From Burkholderia ubonensis (GTDB lineage Bacteria; Pseudomonadota; Gammaproteobacteria; Burkholderiales; Burkholderiaceae): a stretch of DNA of 64,000 bases. The stretch lies in contig NZ_CADFEB010000010.1 in NCBI RefSeq assembly GCF_902833085.1, forward strand, positions 62,001 to 126,000. The letters run 5' to 3'. The notes under the pieces were generated by a model that was not told the DNA's origin, did no database searches, and worked only from the letters and a program-made list of their open reading frames with translations. The translations under genes and the position numbers were made by a program. Positions 34,945 to 44,559 of the stretch are shown one piece after another (position 1 is the first letter of the stretch; every line of letters begins with the position of its first letter).

Positions 34945-37419
34945 ATGAGTGAACAGCACAATACGCAGCCCGATAACAGCAGCTACGGCGCCTCGTCGAT
35001 CCAGATCCTCGAGGGTCTGGAGGCGGTGCGCAAGCGCCCCGGGATGTACATCGGCGACACGTCGGACGGCACCGGTCTGCATCACCTCGTGTTCGAGGTG
35101 CTCGACAACTCGATCGACGAAGCGCTCGCCGGGTACTGCAACGACATCCACGTGACGATTCATGCGGACAACTCGATTTCCGTGACCGACAACGGCCGCG
35201 GGATTCCGACCGACGTGAAGATGAACGACAAGCACGAGCCGAAGCGCAGCGCCGCCGAGATCGTGATGACCGAGCTGCATGCCGGCGGCAAGTTCGACCA
35301 GAACAGCTACAAGGTGTCCGGCGGCCTGCACGGCGTGGGCGTGTCGTGCGTGAACGCGCTGTCGAGCTGGCTGCGCCTCACCGTGCGCCGCGACGGCAAG
35401 AAGCGTTTCATGGAGTTCCATCGCGGCGTTGCGCAGGACCGCGTGATCGAAACGGTCGACGGCGTGGAAGTGTCGCCGATGCTGGTGACCGGCGACACCG
35501 AGAACCGCGGCACCGAAGTGCACTTCATGGCCGATCCGACGATCTTCGGGACCGTCGAGTACCACTACGACATTCTCGCCAAGCGCATGCGCGAGCTTTC
35601 GTTCCTGAACAACGGCGTGCGGATTCGCTTGACGGACCTGCGCACGGGCAAGGAAGACGATTTCGCGTTCGCCGGCGGTGTGAAGGGCTTCGTCGAGTTC
35701 ATCAACAAGACGAAGAGCAACCTGCACCCGACCATCTTCCACGTGAACGGCGAGAAGGATGGCGTGGGCGTCGAAGTCGCGATGCAGTGGAACGACAGCT
35801 ACAACGAAAACGTGCTGTGCTTCACGAACAACATTCCGCAGCGGGATGGCGGCACGCACCTGACCGGCCTGCGGGCCGCGATGACGCGCGTCATCAACAA
35901 GTACATCGCCGACAACGAAATCGCGAAGAAGGCGAAGGTCGAGACGTCCGGTGACGACATGCGCGAAGGGTTGTCGTGCGTGCTGTCCGTGAAGGTGCCG
36001 GAGCCGAAGTTCAGCTCGCAGACCAAGGACAAGCTGGTTTCTTCCGAAGTGCGCGCGCCGGTTGAAGAAGTCGTCGCGAAGGCGCTGGAAGAGTTCCTGC
36101 TCGAAACGCCGAACGACGCGAAGATCATCTGCGGGAAGATCGTCGAAGCCGCGCGTGCGCGCGATGCCGCGCGCAAGGCGCGGGAGATGACGCGACGCAA
36201 GGGCGTGCTCGACGGCGTCGGCCTGCCCGGCAAGCTCGCGGACTGCCAGGAGAAAGACCCGGCGAAGTGCGAAATCTACATCGTCGAGGGCGACTCGGCA
36301 GGCGGCTCGGCCAAGCAAGGCCGCGATCGCAAGTTCCAGGCGATCCTGCCGCTGCGCGGCAAGGTGCTGAACGTCGAGAAGGCGCGCTACGACAAGCTGC
36401 TGTCGTCCGAGCAGATCGTGACGCTCGTGACCGCGCTCGGCTGCGGGATCGGCAAGGACGATTACAACCTCGACAAGCTCCGGTATCACCGCATCATCAT
36501 CATGACCGACGCGGACGTCGACGGTGCGCACATCCGGACGCTGCTGCTCACGTTCCTCTATCGGCAGATGCCGGACATGATCGAGCGCGGGTATGTGTAT
36601 ATCGCGCAGCCGCCGCTTTACAAGATCAAGGCGGGCAAGGACGAGCGGTATCTGAAGGACGACTCGGAGCTCAACGCGCATATGCTGCGGCTCGCGCTGC
36701 AAGGGTCGGAGCTGGTGCCTGGTGAGAACGCTACGGCGATTTCGGGGGATGCGCTTGGGGAGCTCGCGCGGTCGTATCTGATGTCGCAGAGCGTGATCGA
36801 GCGACTCAGCCGACTGTATGACCCGGCCGCGCTTGAAGCCGTCATGGATGGGGTTGTGATCGATCTCTCCAGCGAAGCCTCTACGGAGGCTTCGGCGAAG
36901 GCTCTGCATGCGGCGCTGCATGACGAAGCGCTCAAGAATGAAGTGCGGGTCGTGCCTTCGTATGACGCAGTGCGTGAGCTGCGGTCGCTGCGGGTTGAGC
37001 GCGCGCATCACGGGAATGTGCGGGTCTCCGTCATCGACGAGGAATTCCAGCATACGGCGGATTATCAGCAGCTCGTGACCACCGCGAATACGTTCAAGGG
37101 GCTTATTGGGGAAGGGGCGGTCATCAAGCGGGGGGAACGCAGTATGGCTGTGACCGACTTCAAGAGCGCGATGAAGTGGTTGCTGGCGGATGCCGAGCGG
37201 AACGTTTCGAAGCAGCGGTATAAGGGGCTGGGGGAGATGAACCCCGAGCAGCTTTGGGAAACGACGATGGATCCGGCGGTAAGGCGGTTGCTGCGTGTGC
37301 AGATCGAAGATGCGATCGCGGCGGATGGGATCTTTACTACCCTCATGGGGGATGAGGTCGAGCCGCGGCGGGCGTTTATCGAGTCTAATGCGTTGAGGGC
37401 GGGGAATATTGATGTTTGA
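34945..37419 (+). CDS. gyrB: DNA gyrase subunit B
   Basis: The 824-residue protein has the GHKL ATPase domain (EVLDNSIDEALAG, NGRGIPTD, GGLHGVGVSCVNALS), TOPRIM with EGDSAGGSAKQGRD and DADVDGAHIRTLLLTF, and the C-terminal GyrA-contact region (YKGLGEMNPEQLWETTMDP). It drives negative supercoiling. From about 36.6 kb to the stop the codon choice changes visibly (GGG, GTT, TAT, CTT become common) although the protein stays typical. Confidence 0.97.
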   Translation: MSEQHNTQPDNSSYGASSIQILEGLEAVRKRPGMYIGDTSDGTGLHHLVFEVLDNSIDEALAGYCNDIHVTIHADNSISVTDNGRGIPTDVKMNDKHEPKRSAAEIVMTELHAGGKFDQNSYKVSGGLHGVGVSCVNALSSWLRLTVRRDGKKRFMEFHRGVAQDRVIETVDGVEVSPMLVTGDTENRGTEVHFMADPTIFGTVEYHYDILAKRMRELSFLNNGVRIRLTDLRTGKEDDFAFAGGVKGFVEFINKTKSNLHPTIFHVNGEKDGVGVEVAMQWNDSYNENVLCFTNNIPQRDGGTHLTGLRAAMTRVINKYIADNEIAKKAKVETSGDDMREGLSCVLSVKVPEPKFSSQTKDKLVSSEVRAPVEEVVAKALEEFLLETPNDAKIICGKIVEAARARDAARKAREMTRRKGVLDGVGLPGKLADCQEKDPAKCEIYIVEGDSAGGSAKQGRDRKFQAILPLRGKVLNVEKARYDKLLSSEQIVTLVTALGCGIGKDDYNLDKLRYHRIIIMTDADVDGAHIRTLLLTFLYRQMPDMIERGYVYIAQPPLYKIKAGKDERYLKDDSELNAHMLRLALQGSELVPGENATAISGDALGELARSYLMSQSVIERLSRLYDPAALEAVMDGVVIDLSSEASTEASAKALHAALHDEALKNEVRVVPSYDAVRELRSLRVERAHHGNVRVSVIDEEFQHTADYQQLVTTANTFKGLIGEGAVIKRGERSMAVTDFKSAMKWLLADAERNVSKQRYKGLGEMNPEQLWETTMDPAVRRLLRVQIEDAIAADGIFTTLMGDEVEPRRAFIESNALRAGNIDV

Positions 37420-37865
37420 CGAATGCCAAGCGTAGCCAATAGAGAAAACTGTATCTATGCAAGTAGAGAATTGCTGCCGTAAGAGAACGAACAGATCGGA
37501 CAAGCAGTGAATATGGAGACGCCCGGCATGTCCGGGCGTCTCGCTGGAATTCACGATGTTGCGGATACGGCTTGCCACATCCTCGGATCCTTGGCGTCAA
37601 TTTCTCGACGATATCCTCTCGTCATCAACCGCGCCGACCTCGTGATAGATCTTTAATGACGAGAACACGTTAGCGCCCGTCCGTAACAACCCAAGCCAGC
37701 CACTTCTTCCTAGCCCACGCTTGACCGCTCGCCATCGGGCTCGTCCATTCCCCAACTGTTCGTTTGCCGCGCCTTGTCGCACATTTTTCAATTACCACTT
37801 TTAAGTATAGTAATCCCCCCATTTACCTACCCTCCATTCATTGACGCCTACGATATACTTATTTA
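37420..37865. other. gyrB-island junction with a strong hairpin
   Basis: The 446 bases contain one perfect hairpin (GAGACGCCCGG at 37516-37526 with its mirror at 37532-37542, 5-base loop, no T-run), possibly ending gyrB transcription. Composition drops toward AT after about 37.6 kb. I see no gene here that I can support. A short leftward frame at 37597-37791 is unconvincing. Confidence 0.6.
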
Positions 37866-39047
37866 CTAGGTCTGAAGATCTAGAATTTTATTCGCGAGTT
37901 CAGCATCGATTACATTTGGTGGCGTGAGATCATAGCGGCGAATTGCACGCTCGAGAACGGCCCGCAGGACCTTAAAAATATTTCTAGGGGTCATTTCGAT
38001 GATGCGCTCTAGCGCAGCATCGATTGCCTCCTCTGCGAAGGGATAGTAAGGACTTGGGGGCTCGAACCCGTCCCTTCTAAACCCAATAAGCTGTTCCAGT
38101 ATGAAATTCTTCGCTTCCTCGGGCTGCATAGTCGGTAATTCGATATATTTTCTAGTCAATCGCTGCAAAATCGCGATTGGCAGAATAGCCTCGATTAAAG
38201 CCGCATCCGCACTAAAACCCCAAATCATACAAAAATAATTTGGCAATTGGTTGATCAGTTCACGAAATGATTGAAGCAGTTGAACCGACTCGACAGCTTT
38301 CATTTCAACAAGATTCTCTTGTTCGTCAACGAACAAGTAGACTGCCTCATAGGCCGGAGCCACCGAACCTATCTTCGCAGTCATGGTCTTAAATATGCCG
38401 GCCAACGTTGAAACCGCGTTGTAATCATTATTGATTCGAGAACTAAGACCGATTTCTGGAAATACCTGATCGTCTCCACGAAGGAAGGACCAAACACGGT
38501 CCACTCCTCCGTTCGATGCAGCCATCAAGAGCTTAATATATGGAATAGCACTTTTCGGCGCCATTTCATCAAGCGTCTCATTCATATGACGGTTTTGATC
38601 GGCCATCAGCTGAGGCCTTACTTCCGGTGCTACACTATGCAGATAATCGACCTTTGCTTGATTAACCTGCTGCGAAACATGAGCCGCCAAATACTGAAAA
38701 AAATTCTTACCAAGTTGATCAATTATAATCTTGTAAATTTCAATAAACTGAACCTTCTGACTGACTCGAACCGTTTGAAGATAAATCGCCTTACCTTTGT
38801 AATGGTCTGCCTCATCTTCATTAATTTTTGTGGCAAGATACCGCAAGGCATGCGACTTCCCCGCTCCGTATTCCCCGTGAACAATTACAAATTCACTTGA
38901 CCCAATATCCGACGCACGAACGCTATCAACAACATCCAGGAGAATCATTTTCTCACGTTCTCGGCCAGCCCACCGGTGCACCGATATATCGCTTACTGTA
39001 ATCGCAAACGGATCACTATTTAAACCAAATTCTTCAATTGCATTCAT
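37866..39047 (-). CDS. AAA/ORC-type ATPase, last gene of defence-like operon
   Basis: The 393-residue ATPase has Walker A GEYGAGKSH (residues 58-66), Walker B AVYLFVDEQE (about 235-244) and an arginine-rich C-terminal part (TPRNIFKVLRAVLERAIRRY) like a winged-helix lid. The start FGLNSDPFAITVSDISVHRWAGRE resembles ORC/Cdc6 or TniB-like P-loop proteins that bind DNA or partner proteins. Its ATG overlaps the PLD-gene stop by four bases. AT-rich composition marks it as acquired. Function is inferred from the operon. Confidence 0.75.
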   Translation of the reverse strand: MNAIEEFGLNSDPFAITVSDISVHRWAGREREKMILLDVVDSVRASDIGSSEFVIVHGEYGAGKSHALRYLATKINEDEADHYKGKAIYLQTVRVSQKVQFIEIYKIIIDQLGKNFFQYLAAHVSQQVNQAKVDYLHSVAPEVRPQLMADQNRHMNETLDEMAPKSAIPYIKLLMAASNGGVDRVWSFLRGDDQVFPEIGLSSRINNDYNAVSTLAGIFKTMTAKIGSVAPAYEAVYLFVDEQENLVEMKAVESVQLLQSFRELINQLPNYFCMIWGFSADAALIEAILPIAILQRLTRKYIELPTMQPEEAKNFILEQLIGFRRDGFEPPSPYYPFAEEAIDAALERIIEMTPRNIFKVLRAVLERAIRRYDLTPPNVIDAELANKILDLQT

Positions 39048-39577
39048 TTTACTGCCCTCATTGTGAGTTTCCTGCTCTTCCAGATTTGATATGGGAAGCT
39101 CCCATTGGTTGAAAGTCGAGCGATTTCTCGAAGCACCTCACTATGATCATCGGGATGCTCGATCCGAACCATTGTCTCGTCATTTCTCTCAAAACCACCA
39201 GATGTAAAATTCGAGCTTCCAATAAAGGCGGCGTAACGCGCAGGCTCCTCAAACTCAAAATAATAGAGTTTAGCATGCAAATTAGTTTCCCGAATTTTAA
39301 GAGAAACACCTTCTGCCTCGATGAGCTCTGCCTCCTTACGCGTAATGCAATTGGGTCGCTCCATCCCGTGATTGTCATTTAGCGGAGGGCACGTCACAAT
39401 CTCCAACTTAGAGGTTCCACGCGAGAGAACAAATTTTGAAAACTGCAACAAAGATTCCCATCCCTTCACCGGAGTTAAGAATGGAGAAACAATTGTCAGA
39501 GCAGTTGGCCCTTCCGCAAGGAACGACCGAAAAGACGCAGCAAACTGCCGCGTCGGAAGCACCTTCACATTAGCCAT
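39044..39577 (-). CDS. PLD-family nuclease-like protein
   Basis: The 177-residue protein has one HKD motif: H101-A-K103 in LHAKLYYFEF, followed by GSSNFTSGG with N123. One motif means the active site forms in a dimer, as in the Nuc/BfiI group of DNA-cutting PLD enzymes. It overlaps both neighbours (8 and 4 bases), so it belongs firmly to the operon. It is the only obvious nuclease of the system. A phospholipase or sensor role cannot be excluded. Confidence 0.78.
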   Translation of the reverse strand: MANVKVLPTRQFAASFRSFLAEGPTALTIVSPFLTPVKGWESLLQFSKFVLSRGTSKLEIVTCPPLNDNHGMERPNCITRKEAELIEAEGVSLKIRETNLHAKLYYFEFEEPARYAAFIGSSNFTSGGFERNDETMVRIEHPDDHSEVLREIARLSTNGSFPYQIWKSRKLTMRAVK

Positions 39578-40724
39578 TATTACTTTTCCTTAACTGGTAG
39601 TACGCAAGCGTTCCGGATCTACTGGAGAAAAATGCAATCTCCTTTCCGTACGCGCGCACAACCGCCTGTAATAGCGCCTCTTTGTTATAGCGCTTTCCGT
39701 CCTTTCTCTCCTGTGCCAAAAGAAAGTAGGTCACTGGAGAGGTCAAGGCTTGGCGCGCGTGAACTAGTCTAATATGATCAAACGCATCTCGAAGAAATTT
39801 TCTCGTGGAAGATATCATATTTTCATCAGGCTCACACAACTCAGCTTGCGGGCGCAGAAGATCTAGTGTTGGCGCTTTCTCTCCATATAACACCCCTCCT
39901 TCTGGAATTCTCAGAAATTTAAGACATTCGATGGCCGGACTTATCCAATGATTCGCTGCTTGCGATCCTTTCCAACCAGCGTATTCGAGGAATTTTCGAC
40001 CACCTAAAGTAACTGATTTTGTGTTGGAGTCATAATGCCCAAGCTCAGTCGCCCATGATTTACGTGGCGAAAAATGATGTCGACCGAAATCTGCGCTTGG
40101 ACGTTCTAAATCAACCAGTCCGAGACGATTTGCCTTTAACCAATGAATCTGAGAAGCCCCCCCTTTTACAAGTCGCATCAGAACAGGTTTACTTGGAAAT
40201 ATGGCTTGCATCCACTCAAATCTTGCTTGGCGAGTCGCAAATATCAAGTCTCTAAAATCAGTGGCCAGATTATCTGACGACTTGCTTGGCTCGCTAGCAA
40301 GCAGCCAGAGCGCTCTCAAATAAGCGTCCGCATCGTTTTCTAGAATCAGATGTTCGAGGATAAGTTGTTCTAGTTCTGGATCCACTGCTCGCGCAGCACG
40401 GATCGCCACACCGGCATCAGTTAATACGTATTTACTCAAGTGTGGCACGCTCGCTCCTGGCAGCTTGGAGATGATTCCAAGTTCAGATGCGAAGTTAAGA
40501 ACGTCTACTGCGTATTTCTCAGTTAGCGGCTCTCCGGATGGGCCGACCGCGGTGAGACGCTTTGTAAGCTCGAACTGGTAGGCGCTTGCGTCGTCAAACA
40601 GCGTAACGATGCCTGCCATGCGACGAACACTGAAGGCTCCAGCTGTGTAACCGATCTGTCGAGTTAGCGCGTGGACGAACTCGGCCTCGGCTTGCGCCCT
40701 ATTGTAGACACGCCTTTGCATCAT
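39570..40724 (-). CDS. unrecognised protein of the defence-like operon
   Basis: The 384-residue soluble protein has no motif I recognise. Its first 130 residues have the helix pattern of a winged-helix region (FASELGIISKLPGASVPHLSKYVLTDAGVAIR). The C-terminal half contains conserved-looking YFLLAQERKDGKRYNKEALLQAVVRAYG. It begins with two ATGs overlapping the HerA stop (ATGA) and runs eight bases into the PLD gene, implying fixed stoichiometry. It may be the target-recognition or adaptor subunit. Confidence 0.7.
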   Translation of the reverse strand: MMQRRVYNRAQAEAEFVHALTRQIGYTAGAFSVRRMAGIVTLFDDASAYQFELTKRLTAVGPSGEPLTEKYAVDVLNFASELGIISKLPGASVPHLSKYVLTDAGVAIRAARAVDPELEQLILEHLILENDADAYLRALWLLASEPSKSSDNLATDFRDLIFATRQARFEWMQAIFPSKPVLMRLVKGGASQIHWLKANRLGLVDLERPSADFGRHHFSPRKSWATELGHYDSNTKSVTLGGRKFLEYAGWKGSQAANHWISPAIECLKFLRIPEGGVLYGEKAPTLDLLRPQAELCEPDENMISSTRKFLRDAFDHIRLVHARQALTSPVTYFLLAQERKDGKRYNKEALLQAVVRAYGKEIAFFSSRSGTLAYYQLRKSNNG

Positions 40725-42082
40725 GTTGGGGTGTTCCCACCATGCGCAGTTACCCTCGGCCGAATCTTAGCGGCAAACGCCCGACCGGTTGCTGCGTCCG
40801 CCACGAGACACTCACCGGGGTCCAGTGCTCGAAGTACATTTGGTAAATCAACGCCTCGGGAAGAACCGATATCGTAGGTAAACGACGCCCTCGTAGGCAT
40901 TCGCGCTACTGCCGCCTGTAGGTCCGTTTCGAAGCCCAAAAAATGCGTAAGTGTCATATCGACTTGGCTCATCAGTCGAGGGTCGACGGCAGAAGGTTGT
41001 TGAGTTGCAAATACCATCGAAAGGCCTGCGTCTCTCCCCCGTTTAACGTAATCAATCACGGGCCCAGTAGCCGCGGTTACTGCTCCGGCAGGAACAACCA
41101 CGTGGGCCTCGTCAATAAATAGCCAAAGTCGGTCAGGTAAATTGGAACCCTCTGTTGGGTCGCCCCCCAGTCTACGCGCGACTCGACGTGCTTGGTGGTG
41201 GAAACTCATGCGGTCGGCAAGCAGCCGCGTGAGGACGCCGACAACGAGAGCTCGCATTGAGTCTCCTAGCTGACGCATCAGAATTACGGAGACACAACCA
41301 GGCGTCAGTAGCTGATCTAGGGCAACGGCGGATGAGCCAATCAGCTGAGATCCAGCCAGCGACTCAAGGCGCCAACACAGACCTTCAACTGTCGATGTTT
41401 GAAACGATGATAAGACACCATTTGGGATGCATCTTGCAGCGAGACCAGAAGGAGGCTCGTCGGGAAAATTTCGAACAAGTGTGGTTAGTGCTTGCCCCAA
41501 AGATGAAAATTGCTCCAGTTGAAGCAACGCTAGCCAATCGTCAATAGTGAGCTGGGAAGGAGAGATCTGTAGCGTAGTCACATCGCCCAAAGGCGTACGA
41601 TATCCCTCTGGCGCCCAGAGGCGTACATTCGGGACCGACGTGGCCGATAGCCCCCAATGATCGATCGCTTCCAACTGACGTCTGTCTTCATCCAAAGTTA
41701 CGCTTGGTTCTCGAGCAACAGTCCAAAACTGGTCTTGAACGTCAAATATGACCGTCGACCACGTCTGATGACTATGGCCGCTAACGGTCCCCACCCCAGC
41801 CACGGACTCGGCAATTACACCGAGATCAAAGCTCTTGCCGCTTCCCCGCGATCCAAAAATCCCGATCACATGTGGGAATGACAAATCCAGCCAGACTCCA
41901 GCGTCGAGAGCATTTGAAGCTTGCGCACTTTCAGCAACCTTGCCAATTAACCCAAGCCGCCCGCTTGAAGAATCGAGACGTCGACCGACCACCACTGCTC
42001 GGCTCGAGGGTTCGAAGTTGAGCAGAGCTGTCGATTCATTAGCCTTCAGTCTTGACGAGGTGAGAACCTTCTTTGTTTTCAT
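40721..42082 (-). CDS. HerA/FtsK-type DNA-translocating ATPase
   Basis: The 453-residue protein has Walker A GSRGSGKS (77-84), Walker B LWLFIDEAH (319-327) and a sensor FATQQPS (358-364). Together with an N-terminal beta-barrel-like segment this is the HerA layout. HerA proteins form hexamers that pump DNA and in defence loci partner with nucleases such as NurA, Sir2 or PLD proteins. The ATG at 42082 has TGGAGT upstream and lies inside the end of the GNAT-ABC gene (44-base overlap). Confidence 0.82.
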   Translation of the reverse strand: MKTKKVLTSSRLKANESTALLNFEPSSRAVVVGRRLDSSSGRLGLIGKVAESAQASNALDAGVWLDLSFPHVIGIFGSRGSGKSFDLGVIAESVAGVGTVSGHSHQTWSTVIFDVQDQFWTVAREPSVTLDEDRRQLEAIDHWGLSATSVPNVRLWAPEGYRTPLGDVTTLQISPSQLTIDDWLALLQLEQFSSLGQALTTLVRNFPDEPPSGLAARCIPNGVLSSFQTSTVEGLCWRLESLAGSQLIGSSAVALDQLLTPGCVSVILMRQLGDSMRALVVGVLTRLLADRMSFHHQARRVARRLGGDPTEGSNLPDRLWLFIDEAHVVVPAGAVTAATGPVIDYVKRGRDAGLSMVFATQQPSAVDPRLMSQVDMTLTHFLGFETDLQAAVARMPTRASFTYDIGSSRGVDLPNVLRALDPGECLVADAATGRAFAAKIRPRVTAHGGNTPT

Positions 42083-43916
42083 TCTTAACTCCAGATGGGT
42101 CTGGTCTTCTGTGTACCTTAACTGCCCGGCCAGGCAGCAATTGCACGACTTTATCAGGCTCTAGTGCAGCGAGAAGTCGATCCGGTGATGCAGTGGCGGC
42201 TAGAATAATTTTCCCCGTTCGTCGGCTCAACTCTCGCAGCCCCTTGCACACGGCGGCAGCCGAGAGATCGTCCAATGGCTCACAGAATGCATCGACAAAC
42301 AGAACGTCGGGGTCTTCTGCCAGTGCACATGCAATGGTCAAGCGATACTTTTGCCCGTCACTAAGAGTCGCAGCTGGCCGCACAAACAGTGATGACTCGG
42401 CCAAGCCCGCGATCCCAAGGAGTGACAAGGCATGCTCAAGACTCACTTTATCAAGTAAGTCAACGGGCGCTTTGCTTAGGTCTACTTTCGTAACCCAGGA
42501 GACTCGGTCAGTGCCGGATATCTTGCCATTTTGAATGGAGACGCCGTCAGGTAGCGATTGAATTCCGGTGAGACTTTCATGTATCGCACGCAATAAAATG
42601 GATTTTCCTGTACCACTTGGTCCAGTGATTAAAATCACATCCCCAGAGTGGATCTCCAAATCTAGGTTTGAAATTAAGCTAGTGTCAACCCGCTTGGCGA
42701 CAATACCAAACGCCTCAGCAACTTTTCGCCCGCGTGGACTAGCTGATGGAGCGACAGAAGTATTTATGCTCAAGCCGTTTATGTTGATCAAGTTTGCTCC
42801 TGAGGCAAACGGTCTGGACCTAAGAAGATGCGCTCCGTTAGGCACTTGTCGTGCGATGGGTGCTACCGCGTGAAGGTGTTTCGTCGCTGCAGGTGTAAGG
42901 CCATACATGTAAGTTGGCTTCGGGCGCCTAAATACGCGATGTAGAGAGATCCATTCGTCGTCGTCAAGTGTCTCCGGGGAGCGTCGAAGAACGTTAAGCA
43001 GGTGCTCTAGCCCGATGTTGCGTCGATTCATTACTCCAAGCAGCATTGTCGCGTAAGAACGCTGCAGACTCATGATGCCGCCGCCACCTTGAGGAAAATC
43101 GTCGTTCGATCCACTCTTGATCGTTCTGTTCAAGAGATAGCGCATATCCCGAAGCATGCGCACCTCATTCCCCTCTGTATCTCCAACATACGTGAAACCC
43201 GCGCCTAATACAAAAGGTGCAAAGCGGAGCATATCCGCTGTGATCTCAAGAAATACAGCTTGACTTCCCCCATAGTGCCAACGGTCGCGAGCGTATATTG
43301 TCGCCGCGTTGGCAAGCTTTGACGCCAAGCCTAGTCCACGGAGCTCTGGATAGACTACACATCTAGAGATTCGCGCGAGTCTTTTAGTATGACGCTTCGC
43401 TGTATTCATATCCCATCGCTGCCAGTGCACGTCACGCTCAGGGTCGGAGAACGGACGGTCCAAGACGGTCTTGCGCGCCGTGTTGACAAGCAGTGCGGAG
43501 GTTATCTCGATGAACCCAATGACTTTAGGCAAAAGCCTATGGGACGTCACCGCGATAAGCGGCACCGCCCGGCCTGCCATGTTTTCACCGCGATAGTGAA
43601 ACTGCTTCAAGCTGTTAAGTGCAGAGAGCTCATCTTCAGACTCCACCTCCTTAACAGTAATGTCGAGGTGCTCTTGGCCAAGATCGACTCGATATGAAAC
43701 CGACCATGAGCTACTCAAATCCAGAAGTTTCTGCTCTTCCTCTAGAAGGATTTTTACTCCGCTGCCATCTTTTGCGACCAACACCTTATCGCCTTTGCCC
43801 ACGGGAGCAAACGGACGAATAGAAATAGAAGCGCCCGATTCGAGTCGAAGTTCCGTCGATGCCCCGCGCCTCACTCGCGCGATGACACGATCTCCAATAG
43901 TTTCCAGTTTCTTCAA
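42039..43916 (-). CDS. GNAT acetyltransferase-ABC ATPase fusion
   Basis: The 625-residue protein has an N-terminal region, a GNAT domain with acetyl-CoA loop YPELRGLGLASKL (190-201), and a C-terminal ABC ATPase domain: Walker A GPSGTGKS (432-439), signature LSDGQ (518-522), Walker B DVLFVDAF (537-544). This fits the rare family of ABC ATPases fused to acetyltransferases (COG2401 type). The residue after the Walker B Asp is Ala instead of the usual catalytic Glu. The start is a TTG at 43916 without a clear ribosome site, 21 bases after the preceding gene. Confidence 0.8.
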   Translation of the reverse strand: MKKLETIGDRVIARVRRGASTELRLESGASISIRPFAPVGKGDKVLVAKDGSGVKILLEEEQKLLDLSSSWSVSYRVDLGQEHLDITVKEVESEDELSALNSLKQFHYRGENMAGRAVPLIAVTSHRLLPKVIGFIEITSALLVNTARKTVLDRPFSDPERDVHWQRWDMNTAKRHTKRLARISRCVVYPELRGLGLASKLANAATIYARDRWHYGGSQAVFLEITADMLRFAPFVLGAGFTYVGDTEGNEVRMLRDMRYLLNRTIKSGSNDDFPQGGGGIMSLQRSYATMLLGVMNRRNIGLEHLLNVLRRSPETLDDDEWISLHRVFRRPKPTYMYGLTPAATKHLHAVAPIARQVPNGAHLLRSRPFASGANLININGLSINTSVAPSASPRGRKVAEAFGIVAKRVDTSLISNLDLEIHSGDVILITGPSGTGKSILLRAIHESLTGIQSLPDGVSIQNGKISGTDRVSWVTKVDLSKAPVDLLDKVSLEHALSLLGIAGLAESSLFVRPAATLSDGQKYRLTIACALAEDPDVLFVDAFCEPLDDLSAAAVCKGLRELSRRTGKIILAATASPDRLLAALEPDKVVQLLPGRAVKVHRRPDPSGVKNENKEGSHLVKTEG

Positions 43917-43937
43917 GCTCTTGTGCTCACGTGAATT

Positions 43938-44559
43938 TTAACTGCCATCAGAATGATTCAACACCATTGCTTCGTTCGGAACTGAAGAAGCCAGTGCTAC
44001 CCATCGCTGATTCATGAAAGTAATCTGTATAACTCTCCATTTGTCACCTGGGATAAACGGAAATTCTAGTTTCGATGGATTAGAGAATCTCTTGCTACCT
44101 TTTTTCCGTACCGCTGCTACGACAAATAGCACTCCCTTTTTTCCACGCATCTCCATCAATTCGGACAACTATTCGTCGTCGATCTAGCGCAACCCACTCT
44201 CTTCCCTTTTCACCGAAACATGCAAGGATCATATTCCGAATGCCGGAATATGATCGAAGATCAAGTATTTTCGCTCGATTCCACGGGCCAAGCTGCTGAG
44301 CCCCCTGTCGTGCCTTGCTTAGTGTGTGCTTTGCAAGGTCGGCGAGCGCCTCAAGTTGCGCGTCTGAACTGAGTTCAAGATGTACCAACGCATCGCTGAT
44401 GAACTTGTCGTCGTCTTCAGGAACGAAAAATTGCCTTTCAGCGGTCGACATCGACTTTGGCCACAAATAGCTCCGCAACTCATCTATATTAGATACGAAG
44501 TGTACCGAAGTTTGTTGTACCAGCACAAGGGGATAGGACCTGCCCCGATGCTTGTACAA
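43938..44559 (-). pseudogene. first gene of the defence-like operon, split by a 1-base frameshift
   Basis: Two overlapping frames read as one protein. The first gives YKHRGRSYPLVLVQQTSVHF to about RIVVRIDGDAWKK. The second continues from the same place as GVLFVVAAVRKKGSKRF and ends NHSDGS. They join at a run of six A on the coding strand (44137-44142). Removing one A restores a protein of about 207 residues. The open frame also extends upstream to about 44637 without ATG. Mutation, transcript slippage or a sequencing error are all possible. The family is unknown. Confidence 0.6.

Noticed and set aside
34816..37578. A 920-residue leftward frame opposite gyrB
   Set aside because: It is the antisense shadow of gyrB, common in GC-rich genes, and has no protein-like motifs.
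37597..37791. A 64-residue leftward frame at the island edge
   Set aside because: No ribosome site and no recognisable motif. It is too short to support.
37866..44559. DISARM or BREX system
   Set aside because: No methyltransferase, DUF1998 protein, SNF2 helicase, PglZ or BrxC/L-type protein is present. The PLD protein alone is not enough.
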